Shown piece after piece: positions 53,995 through 64,000 of a stretch of 64,000 nucleotides of DNA. Within the stretch, counting starts at the first letter, position 1. Each line of letters begins with the position of its first letter. A program made the translations under genes and the position numbers. The notes below the pieces were generated by a model. It saw only the letters and a program-made list of their open reading frames with translations. It had not been told where the DNA came from and made no database searches. Origin of the DNA: Protopterus annectens (Eukaryota; Chordata; Ceratodontiformes; Protopteridae); assembly GCF_019279795.1 (NCBI RefSeq), contig NC_056739.1:12089968-12153967 (forward strand), read 5' to 3'.

Positions 53995-54277
53995 GGTGAA
54001 AGACAACACACACACACACCAGTCAAAGAATTAAATTAAATTAAATATACCAAAAAGGTATAAGTAGACAAACACACACACCCTAACAGGGGGGGGGATG
54101 GGATGGGTAAAGTTTGACTAAAAAAATAAAAAGAGACAGGTAAATTTCTGTCAGAAAATCTTTAAAATTAACTTAAAACTAAAATTTAAAGGGTTTTTAG
54201 TAAAAAGGGGCTAAAATATCAAGTATTTTAATCACTTACCAGGAGCTGGTAAAAAGGAGGACCTCATAAGCGAAGCG
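53995..54277 (-). promoter_or_regulatory. 5' leader of DIRS copy E
   Basis: AT-rich non-coding leader with a 9-G run near 54089 and a CA repeat at 54006-54020. No clear hairpin of the type seen in C, D, G1, G2 and J. Confidence 0.45.
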
Positions 54278-54437
54278 GCAAACGAGATCTGGGTACTTAC
54301 CGCCTTGCATCATGGGATATGGGGCTGCCTCGAGCTGGTAAAAGTGACTCTCGAGCTTAGCAAGTGCCGAGTTGGAGCCGAGGGATCGGCTCCGAACCCA
54401 TCAAGCAAGAATGAAGGCGAGATTGACAACTTAACAT
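54278..54437 (-). repeat. Right ITR of DIRS copy E
   Basis: GCAAACGAGATCTGGG start, GGAGCCGA-GGGA-TCGGCTCC hairpin, AACTTAACAT end. Confidence 0.92.
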
Positions 54438-55421
54438 TGACTCTTTAGTTATATTATTATTATAATTAATTATATTCAGTTAGTTTAGTTGTTGCAACAA
54501 GGAGCCAATCATCTAGATATGAGAACACAAGGATCCCTTTTAGCCACAGGTGGGCTGTGACTATCGATATGCACAGGGTCTGTGGTGAGAACAAAGGACA
54601 AAGCCCTGAACTGGTAATGAACAACTGGCTCGTATGTGAAAGTGCAGAAACCTCCAGGCTTGCCATGCAACCATTATGTGGATATAGGCATTCTAGAGGT
54701 CTGCAGAACACATCCAGTCATTGTCTAGAGAAAGAGCAAAATTACTGACACTGTGACCAATTTGAACTGGGTCTTTTTTACAAAATGGTTTAAGCTAATG
54801 AGATCCCAGGTTGGCCTGAGGTCCTTGTTTTTCTTTGGTACCAAAAAGAATCTTGAATAAACTCCTATCTCTGGCTTGGAAGGACATCTTGGACAGCTCT
54901 TTTTTGAAGGAGGGTAGACAGCTGCTGAAGAACTGCTCACATTTGGTGGTGTGGAAAATTTGGTAATGTTGGCTTCTGAGGTAGTGGCCTTGGGAAAAAA
55001 TGGTATTGCATAGCCCCTTGATATGACATCTCATACCCTGTTGTCTGCATGATGGCCATCCAGGCAGTTGGGTAACAGGACAATCATCCCAAACTGCCTC
55101 CAGTGATACATAGTTGGTCAAGCCTTCAGGGGTGCTCAGTTGGACTCCTCGAGAAGGCTTCTCTGTCTTCTGGATTTATGGATCTCTTCAACAACGTGAT
55201 TGGTGCCCAGTGAAGGGACCACTTGTGTCACTGCTGACTCTTTACAAGGAGGAATTAAATCTCACAGATTTGGAAACATGATTCCTGTTGAAGGATTTTT
55301 GAAGATTCTTAACTCTAACTCCCACAGCAGACAGCAACTTCCCATTTTACTCATACTTTGTCAAATTCTCTTTAACTGTTATCTCAAAAAGACAGGATTC
55401 TTCAAAGGAGACAAAGGAAAA
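54438..55421 (-). pseudogene. Old DIRS H, piece 3: RT and gag tail
   Basis: YLDDWLLVATTK near 54510, VYSRFFLVPKKNKDLRPTWDL (54725-54940) and FVKKTQFKLVTV give RT. Upstream, 55300-55421 reads with stops like the gag tail (SPLKNPVFLR compare SPFDGSALFG; NGKLLSAVG). It continues across G2 at 60682. An AT-rich 40-bp stretch at 54445-54485 is H sequence next to copy E. Confidence 0.78.
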
Positions 55422-55609
55422 AAAGAAGTTATGTCTTACCATAATGTTCCATCTGTGTTGTTGATCTTCTTCCATTCATCACTGATTGGTTTGGTTCCGA
55501 GCCCTCGGAAACGAGTCGGCCTAATACCAAGCTCACGTACACCAAAAACTCTCGAGCTAAGCTGCTACCCATAACGCCCTTCTCCCAATTACCTCAACTC
55601 GAGTTTGCA
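55422..55609 (-). repeat. Left ITR of DIRS copy G2
   Basis: AAA-GAAGTTATG tip; hairpin words GGTTCCGAG-CC-CTCGGAAAC; ends near TTACCTCAACTCGAGTTTG. Confidence 0.87.
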
Positions 55610-55701
55610 TGAAATATATAAAAGTAAAAGCAGAGGCCATTTCTGTGCAAAATCCCTGAAAACACCACAAGGAGCCATAAGATCCACCAGAAGCCTTTGG
55701 T

Positions 55702-55823
55702 GGGGGATGGAGGGTGGGATATGATGAATGGAAAAAGATCAACAACACAGATGGAACGTTATGGCAAGACATAACTTCTTTATCTGATGTTGTTAATCTT
55801 CTTCCCATTCATCATTGATGGGA
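55702..55823 (-). repeat. Purine tract plus ICR of DIRS copy G2
   Basis: GGGGGATGGAGGGTGGG (55702-55718) directly abuts the ICR. The halves join at TTT (55779-55781). Confidence 0.88.
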
Positions 55824-55859
55824 CAGAATCCCAAGCTACCTGAAAAACCTAGGTGGCCC

Positions 55860-56640
55860 TTATGGAAGAACATTCCTGAGTACCATTGATCCAAAAGCCA
55901 CTCTTCACCTGGAGACCATATCCAACTTGTAATGTTTGATGAAAGTGTGAGGTTTAGCCCAAATGGCTGCTGCACAAATGTCGTCCATAGAGGCTCTGGA
56001 GTGAAAAGCAACAGAAGTTGCTATGGCTCTTGTTGAATGTGCTTTGATATTGGCAGGTTTAGGCTCATTCGCATGTGCACTTTGGGGAGAAAAGACAGAT
56101 TAGTACGTAGAGATACTATGTCTTTATGAAAAATTAAATACGGGCTCTTGATGCATAAGGCTTGTAATTCTGATAACCGTCTAGCTGATGTGACAGCCAC
56201 CAAAAATAGAGATTTCCATGATAGAAATTTGAGGTCACATTTTGCAGCAGGCTCAAAAGGGGGTAAAGAGAGAAACTGAAGTACTAGGGAGATATTCCAT
56301 GCCTCTAAAGGATGCCTGAAACACTCCTTTGAGAAAGCTCTTGCATAGGCAGATGGAGATAAGTGGAATGCCCTCTAACCTTTATGAAAATTGAAAATAG
56401 CTGCGAAGTGGACTCGAATGGTAGAAGCTGATGCTCCATTCTTCAAAAAACTCAGAAAGGTATTGAAGTATAACAGAGACTGGAGCTGAGATGGGGTCTG
56501 GCATCTGTTCTTTAGACCAAACAGCAAACCTTTTACTTTTCTCTGTAAAGTTTTCTGGTGGATAGCTTATGGGAGGCCAGAATAATATCGTGAAGAGGTG
56601 AGGAGAGGGTTTCCTGCCTGGCGACTAATGGAAGTGGAGA
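55860..56640 (-). pseudogene. Tyrosine recombinase, copy G2 (internal deletion)
   Basis: TSARRLSELQAL (Arg I) at 56021-56203 is followed by LPKV and then, directly, by sequence just before the His..Arg motif (LPISKHIQQEP reads KAHSTRA in the other frame). The strand-swapped segment that normally separates them is gone. 55793-56011 ends the gene. Confidence 0.8.
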
Positions 56641-58310
56641 AACCAAGCTGTCAGCTTGAGAGTGGACAGATTTGGGACAGTCAACCCTAAGGATGAGAAA
56701 TTCAGTCTGGACGAGTGTTCAGGAACCATGGTGGTTGTAACAGGTGAGGCTGGAGGAAGGGGAACATCACTTGACGAGGCCAGAATGGGGCAATGAGGAT
56801 CACCTTGCATCTCAACCAAATTGCTTTCTTCAAAAATAGGGGTATCAAAGGAATTGGAGGATAAGCATAGAGGAGACCCATGGGCCAATAGTGAGTCAGA
56901 GCATCTCTCAGGGACTCCCCCACTGGGGGAAAGAGGACAAAGAAGCTGCTGCATTTGTTGTTTGAAGGGAAGTGAAGAGATCACAGCAAGGCTGGCCACA
57001 TCGGCTGAAAATTTCTGCCGTCACATTTAGATTGAGAGACCACTCATGTGGAAGGAGGATGCATCTGCTCAGCCTGTCCACAATCACCGTGGATGTCCCC
57101 AGGATATGCGTTGCTATAAGAAAGCAGTTGGAAGCTGTCACCCAGTGCCAAATTCCCATGGCCTCTTGACACAGGAGGTAGGATTTGTTTCCTCCTTGTT
57201 TGTTTATGTACCAGACTACTGACATATTGTCTGACTGAAATGCAATAGTTCCCGATGGAAGGAGTGGATGTAATGCCTGCAATGCCAACAGCACTGCTCT
57301 CAACTCCAGAAAATTGATATGCAGGTTGGCCTCTAAGCTGGACCACATGCCTTGGACTGTCTTTCCCTGAAAATGGCCCTCCCACCCTGTCAGGGAAGTG
57401 TCCTTGGTCACTGTGACTTTAGATTGAGGAGTCTGAAAGGGGCAACACCAAAGTTTTTTGAGTGGCCTCATCCACCAGAGGAGATCTTGCTTGTAAGAGT
57501 TGGTAATGAGGATTTGTGAGTTTAGGGGGTGAAGATTTGCCAACCATTGGGACAATAGGAGCCAGTGTAACAGTCTCATGTGTAATCTTGCTAGGGGAAT
57601 AATCAGAATGGCCACAGCCATGGACACCAGCCCATGGAGAACTTCTCTTGCTGACACCTTTCTTTGACAGAGTATCACTCGTACTTGCAATCTTAACCTC
57701 TGACGCCTGCGAGCTGGTAGAGATACCAGGCATGCTAGAGTATTGAAAACTGCCCCTATAAATTCCATTGTTGGGTAGGTTGTAAATTGGATTTCTCCCA
57801 ATGAACTGTGATGCCTAGGGACTCTGCTAGTGACAGTGTGTAACGGAGTGCCATGGTCAGGAGACACTTGGTGGGGGCGGAAAGGAGCCAATTGTCTAAA
57901 TATGGAAACACCTGGAATCCTTGAAGTCTCAGATGAGCTGTCACCACTGCTAAGCATTTCGTGAACATCTGGGGGCCATCCAGAGACTGAATGGCAGGGC
58001 TCAGAACTGGTAATTATTGGCTCCTAGCCGGAAGCGAAGGAGACTCCTGGAGCATTTGTCCATTTTGATATGGTAATACCCATCCCGGAGGTCTATCGAG
58101 CACATCCAAACATCCTCCAGTAAAAATGGGAGAATGGATTGAATAGTGACCATGTAGAATTTGGTTTGAACCACTGACTTGTTTAAATGGATGAGATCCA
58201 GAATGGGTCACTAGTCCCTGGTCTTTTTTGGCACCAAAAAGAATCTTGAGTAAAATCTGGATCTGCAATGGTCTGGGGGGACTGATTGGATGACTTTTTT
58301 GACACAGCTT
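56625..58310 (-). pseudogene. RT-RNase H-(Dam-like) region, copy G2
   Basis: RT fingers near 58200-58300 (SRFFLVPKKT). The palm reads YLDNWLL near 57900, so the second catalytic Asp is Asn. RNase H (57044-57957: LHINFLELRAVLLALQ, SDNMSVVWYINKQGG, VDRLSRCILLPHEW). Terminal domain 56625-56999 (LLYAYPPIPLIPLFLKK, IAPFWPRQVMFP). Frameshifts between parts. Confidence 0.85.
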
Positions 58311-58312
58311 TC

Positions 58313-60252
58313 TTATCTCTGAACTTGCTTCCCTAGTCTGTCCACAGCCCAGGACTCTCTGTTGGGTGGGTGAACAGTAGGACTTTCTTCCACTACATCC
58401 TTTTTAGTGGCTGCCGCCACCACCATAGCGTCAACTGGCAAGCCTCTAGACCAGTGGGGGTGCGCCTCTGGTGGGTAAAGAATCTTATCTGGTCTCTGGG
58501 GAATTACCTTAATAGAATCAGGGTTCTTCCACGATTGCTGCATGACGAGCTGGACTAACTCATCGGCAGGTGGGGTCACCCAAGAAGTAGAAGGTCAAGA
58601 GCGAATAGCCTGCAGGAAGACGGACTCCTCCGAGGAACGGTTAGAGGGCTGCCAGCCATCCCTCTGTTTCAATATTTCCAGGATGTCTCCAAAGTCCATA
58701 TCATCTGTGAGAGACTCTTCAGAAGAGTCAATGTGTTTCCTCTTCCACGCCTTCTTCCGAGGAGGTTCTTCAGTGGGGATGCCTGGGGAAGACTCGGAAG
58801 GAAGAGGCACCCTGAACTGGCGTTTCCTGAGACTTCTGCTCTCAATGTTCTGGGGAGGTGGTCCATGGTAGCTGTAGCTTAGAGGGAGTGGGGAGTAGTT
58901 CCGATGTAGGAGGAGCGCTTCCAAAAGCAAGCACCCTCTTTATCACTCGGAAAGCAGGCCCACCCAAAGAGGAATGGGAGCCCGGAAACGAGTAGGACAA
59001 ACTCGGAACCAGGGTCACACCCCGCTCTGTCAGACCCACTCCCGGGGATGGAGCCTCAAGCAAGATCGGGGCAGGCATTATCATCAGATCCGAGGACGGA
59101 ACCGATAAACTTGGAACCATGCTCAGAACAGAAGACTCCACCCCCCCAACCATGAGATTGAGGAAGGGATGGTTCCGATGGAACCGAAACCCAAAGGGGT
59201 GGCCTCGGAGCCTCAGTGAGGGTCACTGTCGGCACCGAGGAATGGGTTTCCACCAAGGACGTCAGAGCAATGGGATTCGGGGCTGACAGATCCGAAGGAG
59301 GAGTATAAGTGGGAGTGCTGGGAGCAATAGATCCAAACCCCGAAGTGGGATGAGTCTTAGGAATGTTTGTTATCCCTCTGGTTGTCAACAGCTGATCCAG
59401 CAGGTGCACTACATTGAATTCAGAAAGACTCCTGGTGGACCTCATGGACACTCCTTAAGGGGAGTCAGGCCAGTCCAGAAAGGGGCTGTACGTCTGGCCT
59501 AAGAACGGGTCCAGTGAAGGGGAGTACCAGGTCCATGCTGTTTGAGTTATCGGCACCATAGTCCCTAACTTTGAGACAGGTAATAGAGGAATCAAAGGCA
59601 TCGAGAAGGGACTCAGTGCAGAGGAGGCACTTGGAGTTGAAGTTATTATCGGTTCCAAAGGAATTGCCGGAACCACCTTCGGTGCGGTAAAAGGTGAAAT
59701 TGGTGTCAAAACTATTGTAGAAAGTAAGGTCAGAGCCATAATTGACAATGTAGACAGGGCTGGTACCACAGAGGTTGGTGACAAAGGTGGCGCAGACATC
59801 GAAGTTTCTGTAATATCTATGACACTGGTTAAAGTGGCAACTGGAGCAAAGCTTGGAACAGAAGCAATAGTCATAGTTGGAGCTGATGAAGCAATTCTAT
59901 GCTCCGATGAGGATTTGTGGGCCTTGTGTTTATGAGACTTGCCCTTATCACCAGCCGATGAAGAGGGATCTGAATGGGGACTTTTTTTGTCCTTCACTGA
60001 AGGGGTTGAGACCTCTGACACAAAAAGGGCCTCTGAGAAAGGAGAGACTAACAGGCCTTTCAAAATCAGTTTATTTTTCTTTTCGTTCAGCATCTGCTGA
60101 CTAAAACTTAGGCAAATCTGGCACGGAGGTTTCACAAAGAGGTAAGAAATCCCAAGACAATACACAAAATCGTTGTGCGAGTCACTGTTAGGGAGTTTGC
60201 CATTGCAGGAAGTGCAATGTTTAAATCGCAAAGTCCCTTTTTTATCAGACAT
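58313..60252 (-). pseudogene. DIRS gag, copy G2
   Basis: The start is the ATG at 60250-60252 (MSDKKGTLRFKHCTSCNGK). The module continues FVYCLGISYLFVKPPCQICL. The low-complexity part (59000-59760) uses GGAACC / GGTTCC words, matching this family's ITR. Then KRKHIDSSEESLTDDMD, DILEILKQRDGW and DELVQLVMQQSWKNPDSI, up to NRESWAVDRLGK. A deletion then joins it at about 58315-58330 to RT sequence, removing the gag C-terminus and the RT start. Confidence 0.84.
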
Positions 60253-60524
60253 TTCCATACACACGAAAAACACACACACTAATGTGACTAAAAGGAGAGA
60301 AGAAAAGACAGAAAGAAGATACCAATGATGGTATCAAACGATACCACAAGGGTAAGAGAGGGCATACCAATGATGGTATAAGAAATACCCAATGGGTAGA
60401 GCTAGATAGATAAAAAGAGGATAAGAAAGAGTTAGATTAGGAAAAAAGTTAAAAAAACACAATTATTTATAAAATATGATAGTTAGCTGGAGAGCTCGGT
60501 GAAACGCTGATAAATGGCTGTGAG
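60253..60524 (-). promoter_or_regulatory. 5' leader of DIRS copy G2 with hairpins
   Basis: Two stem-loops with the same core: GATACCA-ATGA-TGGTATC (60318-60335) and ATACCA-ATGA-TGGTAT (60364-60379). G1 and J have the same TACCA-N4-TGGTA design. Confidence 0.62.
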
Positions 60525-60681
60525 GCAAACGAGATCTGAGGTAATTGGGAGAAGGGCATTGTGGATAGCAGCTTAGCTCGAGAGGTTTTGGTGTAAGCGT
60601 GCTTGGTATTAGGCCGACTTGGTTCCGAGGGCTTGGAACCAAACCCATCAGCGATGAATGGGAAGATTAACAACATCAGAT
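60525..60681 (-). repeat. Right ITR of DIRS copy G2
   Basis: GCAAACGAGATCTGAGG start, hairpin GGTTCCGAGGG-CTTGGAACC, and ACAACATCAGAT end. Confidence 0.87.
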
Positions 60682-61367
60682 GGATATCTTACAGTTGTCT
60701 GTGAAGTCACAAAGAAAAAACAGGCATGGCATCTGAGATAGGTGTCAGTATCTGCTGTCCTTGTTGCCCCATTGGCTGCATTGTGAAACAAATACATAGA
60801 GAGCTTTTCAGTATACAGCATGGTGTTCAGGGTGGTGTGAAGTTGTTCAGCTAACTCCTGAGTAACGGTCTGACCCAAAGTACCCATAGCTTGTTTAGCT
60901 AGGTCCCTTTGAAATCTGTCCTTGTGTGTCAAGAAATGTAATGCTCTCAAGACAAATGTAAATGAGACATAGACTCGCTTCCCCATTCTGTCGATCATCT
61001 TGGACTCCTTGATTGGACAGCAGAGGACTAGTCAGTGAGTTCTTTCTTCATGGCTACTGTAACAATAGCAGAGTCCACCAAAGGACTTTTACGATTAGAA
61101 CTGCCCATTATGTGGATGCAGGGCCTTATCTGGCTTCCATTGGATTGGTTCTGCAGTGTCTGGATCCTGTAATGCCCTCCTGGTAACTAAATCTATAAGA
61201 CAATTAGCAAATAGGACCATCCAAGAGGTAGAAGGGGTACAGCCGTATGCTTCGAAGAGCACTTCTCCAGTCCTGTCAGAGTGGGTCAGATGGCTAGAAT
61301 TACCTCTGATTCTTCAGTTGTAGGATTTTGTTAAAGCTGATGTCTTTGGCAGGGTATTGGGGGAATC
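60682..61367 (-). pseudogene. Old DIRS H, piece 4: gag middle part
   Basis: 60648-60998 encodes IDRMGKRVYVSFTFVLRALH, FQRDLAKQAMG and LFHNAANGATRTADTDTYLR, the LAP2-alpha-like region. 61000-61367 continues with stops through DPDTAEPIQWKPDKALHP and STSWMVLFANCLIDLVTRRA. It is cut at 61367 by copy F; the rest of H gag is presumably beyond the window. Confidence 0.78.
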
Positions 61368-61552
61368 TTTTAGTTATGTACTCACCATAACTTCAGATGT
61401 TTGGGATCCATCTCGCCTACATTCTGACTGATGGGTTCGGAGCCGATCCCTCGGCTCCGACTGCACGCTTTATGCCAAAGAGCGAAGTCTCTTATTGGCT
61501 GAGCTTACTATATCCCAGGATGCACCACTACCAGTCCCCCAGATCTAGTTTG
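61368..61552 (-). repeat. Left ITR of DIRS copy F
   Basis: TTT-TAGTTATG tip with GTTATG-N6-CATAAC (61373-61390) and hairpin TCGGAGCCGA-TCCC-TCGGCTCCGA. The next word is CTGCACG where C and D have CTCGGCACG. Confidence 0.9.
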
Positions 61553-61659
61553 TCCGCATACATGCACACATGCACACCCTGCTTATATAACATAGTCAGA
61601 TGAAACAAGATAAAACAGTAGAACTCAAAACCGTTCAATCTCTTCTGATCTCCAAGGCA

Positions 61660-61784
61660 GGGGGAAGGAGGGTGGGTATTAGGAATGTAGGAGAGATGGA
61701 TCCCAAACATCTGAAGTTATGGTGAGTACATAACTAAAAGATGTTATGTGATCCTATCTCGCCTACATTCTGACTGATGGGACA
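61660..61784 (-). repeat. Purine tract plus ICR of DIRS copy F
   Basis: GGGGGAAGGAGGGTGGG (61660-61676) is about 6 bp from the ICR; the halves join at AAA (61737-61739). Confidence 0.92.
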
Positions 61785-61813
61785 GCGTCCCTAGCACCTG
61801 AATCCTGGGTGGC

Positions 61814-63676
61814 TCACTGGAAAACACTCCTGAGTACCGTGGAACCAAATGAAGCTCGTCCTCTAGATGCCACATCCAATTTGTAGTGGGAAATGAAAGT
61901 GTGCGGATTGGACCAAGTAGCCGCAGCACAAATTTGTGATATAGCGAGCTTGGAATGAAAAGCAATAGAAGTAGCCATAGCACTGGTAGAATGAGCTTTG
62001 ATGGATGTTGTAAGTTGCTTATCAGAAGAAGAATAAGCCTGAGTTATGCAATCTCTGATCCATTTGGAGATAGTAGCTTTTGTGATGGTTTGGCCCAATT
62101 TATTATCTGAGAAGGACACAAACAACTGGTCTGACTTACGAAGTTGCTGAGTCCTGTCTAAATAGAAGCGTAATTGCCTGTGAACATCCAATTTATGGAG
62201 AGTGTATTCTGCTTCATTGGAGAATTTTGGGAAGAAAACTGGTAGCTCTAGAGATTGTTGGAGACAGAAACTAGAACAGACCTTTGGGACAAAGGATGGA
62301 TTAGGTCTAAGTGATACTCTATCCTTGTGGAAAATCAAGTACGGTGGCTTAATAGACAGGGCTTGAAGCTCTGAAACTCTTCTTGCAGAAGTAATTGCAA
62401 CTAAGAAGGCAGTTTTCCAAGACAGATATTTTAACTCACATGTAGCAGCCGGTTCGAAAGGGGAAGATGTTAATGCGCAAAGCACCAAATCAAGATCCCA
62501 CGGAGGTGCAGGATGAAAAATTGGGGGTCTTAATAGGCTCGCACCTCTAATGAAAGTTTTGCATAGTCTGCTGCTCATCAAAGGAGGATCCATGGATTCG
62601 TGGAATTTAGAGATAGCCGCTAGTTGGACTTTAATAGTTGAGACAGAAGATCCTTGATTAAACAGGGATGTTAAGAATTTCAAAACCTCTGGGACAGGAG
62701 CAGAGATAGGGTCTAAGCCCTTGAGTTGAGCCCAGATAGCAAACCTCTTCCACTTACTGAGGTACAATTTGTTAGTGGTGGGTTTGTGGGCCGAAGATAA
62801 AATGTGAACAACTTCCGGGTCTAGTGTGTGCCTTCTAACTAAAGTCGGAAGTGGAGGAGCCAAGCTGTCAATTTCAAAGATTGAAGGGACTGATGCCGAT
62901 GTCCCGACTGATGGATTAGCAAGTCCGGAATTAGGTCTAAAGTCCACGGATCGTCCACCGCATGCTTCTTCAGGTAAGGAAACCATACCTGACGAGGCCA
63001 GAATGGGGCAATCAGTATCATTGAGGACCCCAATTGAGAAGCTTTTTGAATAACTTTGGGGAGAAGTGGAATTGGAGGAAAGGCATAAAGTAGCCCTGTT
63101 GGCCAAGGTTGTGCTAGAGCATCCATAGCTGGTACTCCCTGATGTGGGATCAAGGAGAAGAACCTTTGGCACTTGGTGTTTAGTGGAGTTGCAAATCCCC
63201 ATCTCCTGAAAACCTGAGCTGCTACTGTGTGGTTTAGAGACCATTCGTGAGGAGAGAGAATTGTCCTGCTCAATTTGTCTGCCAATATATTTGACTTTCC
63301 CGGGATGTGGGTCGCTACCAAGAAGTGGTTGGTAGCTACAGCCCATTCCCACACTCTCATGGCCTCTCTGCAAAGGGGGTACGATCTGGTCCCTCCTTGT
63401 TTGTTCAGATACCAGACCACCGACATGTTGTCTGTGTGGATGGCAATAATGCCCTGAGGAAGAAACTTGTGTAAGGCCTGTAGGGATAGAAGTACAGCCC
63501 TCATCTCCAACACGTTGATGTGGAGGAGAGCTTCGTCTGGAAGCCAGGAGCCCTGAACTAGCCTGCCCAGACAATGCCCCCCCCACCCTATCTGGGAGGC
63601 ATCTGTCGTCAGGGTAACCACTGGAGAGGGAAGAACAAAGGGTTTTCCTTGATCCAAATTGGATGTCTGAAGCCAC
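61814..63676 (-). CDS. Tyrosine recombinase with overlapping extension, DIRS copy F (catalytic Arg lost)
   Basis: A 620-codon open frame. The first ~280 residues are a Ser-rich extension over the RNase H region. Then come the core-binding part (LDPEVVHILSSAHKPTTNK, KWKRFAIWAQ) and the catalytic part with ITSARRVSELQAL (Arg I), IKAHSTSAMATS, ATWSNPHTF (Trp) and ISHYKLDVASRGR (Tyr), ending VLRSVFQ. The second catalytic Arg of HSTR is Ser here, so the enzyme should be dead although the frame is open. Confidence 0.88.
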   Translation of the reverse strand: MASDIQFGSRKTLCSSLSSGYPDDRCLPDRVGGALSGQASSGLLASRRSSPPHQRVGDEGCTSIPTGLTQVSSSGHYCHPHRQHVGGLVSEQTRRDQIVPPLQRGHESVGMGCSYQPLLGSDPHPGKVKYIGRQIEQDNSLSSRMVSKPHSSSSGFQEMGICNSTKHQVPKVLLLDPTSGSTSYGCSSTTLANRATLCLSSNSTSPQSYSKSFSIGVLNDTDCPILASSGMVSLPEEACGGRSVDFRPNSGLANPSVGTSASVPSIFEIDSLAPPLPTLVRRHTLDPEVVHILSSAHKPTTNKLYLSKWKRFAIWAQLKGLDPISAPVPEVLKFLTSLFNQGSSVSTIKVQLAAISKFHESMDPPLMSSRLCKTFIRGASLLRPPIFHPAPPWDLDLVLCALTSSPFEPAATCELKYLSWKTAFLVAITSARRVSELQALSIKPPYLIFHKDRVSLRPNPSFVPKVCSSFCLQQSLELPVFFPKFSNEAEYTLHKLDVHRQLRFYLDRTQQLRKSDQLFVSFSDNKLGQTITKATISKWIRDCITQAYSSSDKQLTTSIKAHSTSAMATSIAFHSKLAISQICAAATWSNPHTFISHYKLDVASRGRASFGSTVLRSVFQ

Positions 63677-63984
63677 CAGCGAAGGTCCCTTTGCATATTT
63701 CCGTAATCATGATGTGATGATTGAGAGGAAGATCCTGAAAGGACCATTGAGTTGACAATAGCCACTGAAGAATCCTCATGTGCAATCTCGCCAGAGGAAC
63801 TAAAAGAACCGTGGCAGACATTGAGCCTAAAACTTGTAGAACCATCCTGGCTGGGGCTTTGGATCTCGAGATCAGAGCTTGAACTTGGCCCTGTAAAGTT
63901 TGGATCCTTTCGGCAGGAAGAAAGGCGCATCAATCTTGAGTCTATCTCTGCTCCTATGAACTTTATGCGTTGAGAGGGCAGCAA
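62839..63984 (-). pseudogene. RT tail, RNase H and Dam-like domain, DIRS copy F
   Basis: A 381-codon frame from MLPSQRIKFIGAEIDSRLMR through RNase H (LTTDASQIGWGGH, LHINVLEMRAVLLSL, TDNMSVVWYLNKQGG, LADKLSR) to LLYAFPPIPLLPKVIQK and LIAPFWPRQVWFP, ending LTAWLLHFRL. Around 63700-63900 the frame briefly carries recombinase-frame sequence because of two compensating indels. A short deletion removes the CCDL of CCDLFATP (RRWGFATP). Overlaps the recombinase frame over about 840 bp. Confidence 0.86.
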
Positions 63985-64000
63985 GACAGACTTTGACCAA

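Larger units (their letters stand above)
48195..54437 (-). mobile_element. DIRS retrotransposon copy E (full length, degenerate)
   Basis: A 6.24-kb element with left ITR 48195-48383, ICR 48534-48639, YR, RT/RNase H, gag and right ITR 54278-54437. Tips as in copy B. Removing it rejoins the RT of H between YLDDWLLVATTK and the LLPARDYIL tail. Flanks are TAA left and TGA right, with no duplication. Confidence 0.94.
55422..60681 (-). mobile_element. DIRS retrotransposon copy G2 (deleted)
   Basis: Left ITR 55422-55609, ICR 55719-55823, YR with a 300-bp-scale deletion, RT, gag joined to RT by a deletion, and right ITR 60525-60681. Family of G1. Removing it rejoins H gag (CHACFFFVTSQTT with the 55421 side). 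Flanks are AAA left and GGA right. Confidence 0.93.
61368..64000 (-). mobile_element. DIRS retrotransposon copy F (3' part, runs off right edge)
   Basis: Left ITR 61368-61552, ICR 61683-61784, a complete YR frame and the RNase H region. RT, gag and right ITR are outside the window. Family of C and D. It is inserted in H gag at a TTT. Confidence 0.94.

Overview
The window reads as gene-free, transposon-packed DNA from a vertebrate with a large genome. Most likely it is an amphibian (salamander or caecilian), with lungfish as an alternative. The reasons are eleven DIRS-type tyrosine-recombinase retrotransposons, a CR1-type LINE, a Penelope-like element (PLE), an LTR retrotransposon end and two tRNA-related SINEs, with no recognisable host exon, rRNA or functional tRNA gene. 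The species is an inference from repeat content. All eleven DIRS copies, the CR1, the PLE and the LTR lie on the minus strand, so in sense orientation each element reads right to left.

Layout. The left half (about 1-35,600) is a set of nested insertions. An old DIRS remnant (K, 31,849-35,595) is interrupted by an LTR retrotransposon (LTR 31,584-31,848, primer site 31,565-31,583). Its leader appears to resume at 1,685-2,051, after a PLE that is itself flanked by a 16-bp direct repeat at 2,052-2,067 and 31,434-31,449. The PLE is cut by DIRS B (2,264-8,423) in its 3' UTR, by DIRS C (10,408-16,670) inside its reverse transcriptase ORF, and by a CR1 (17,806 to about 30,870) near its N-terminus. 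The CR1 carries about 590-bp tandem 5' monomers, each with a TATA-like box, and one monomer is cut by DIRS D (23,494-29,681). DIRS A (1-1,684) enters from the left edge. In the right half an old DIRS (H) is cut into four pieces (41,233-42,010; 47,232-48,194; 54,438-55,421; 60,682-61,367) by copies G1, E, G2 and F, with copy J (35,596-41,232) abutting its first piece.

Each better DIRS copy has the same plan in sense order: right inverted terminal repeat (ITR), a leader with small hairpins, gag (Cys/His module, low-complexity S-A/E-P region, LAP2-alpha-like domain, RG-rich tail), reverse transcriptase, RNase H, a degenerate Dam-like domain, then tyrosine recombinase (YR) in an overlapping frame, the internal complementary region (ICR), a purine-rich tract and the left ITR. 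Copy C keeps all expected YR catalytic residues. Copy F has an open YR frame but has lost the second catalytic Arg. Almost all gag and RT frames are broken.

The most unusual signals are these. A GC-rich 8-mer that forms the ITR hairpin is repeated many times, in both orientations, inside gag, and it changes in step with the ITR between families. A purine tract abuts the ICR in all seven testable copies. Leader hairpins keep their positions while their sequences change. The CR1 has TATA-bearing tandem 5' monomers, and a SINE shares the CR1 3' tail. A pre-insertion allele of the DIRS D target survives at 46.4 kb, which fixes the integration site to the base.
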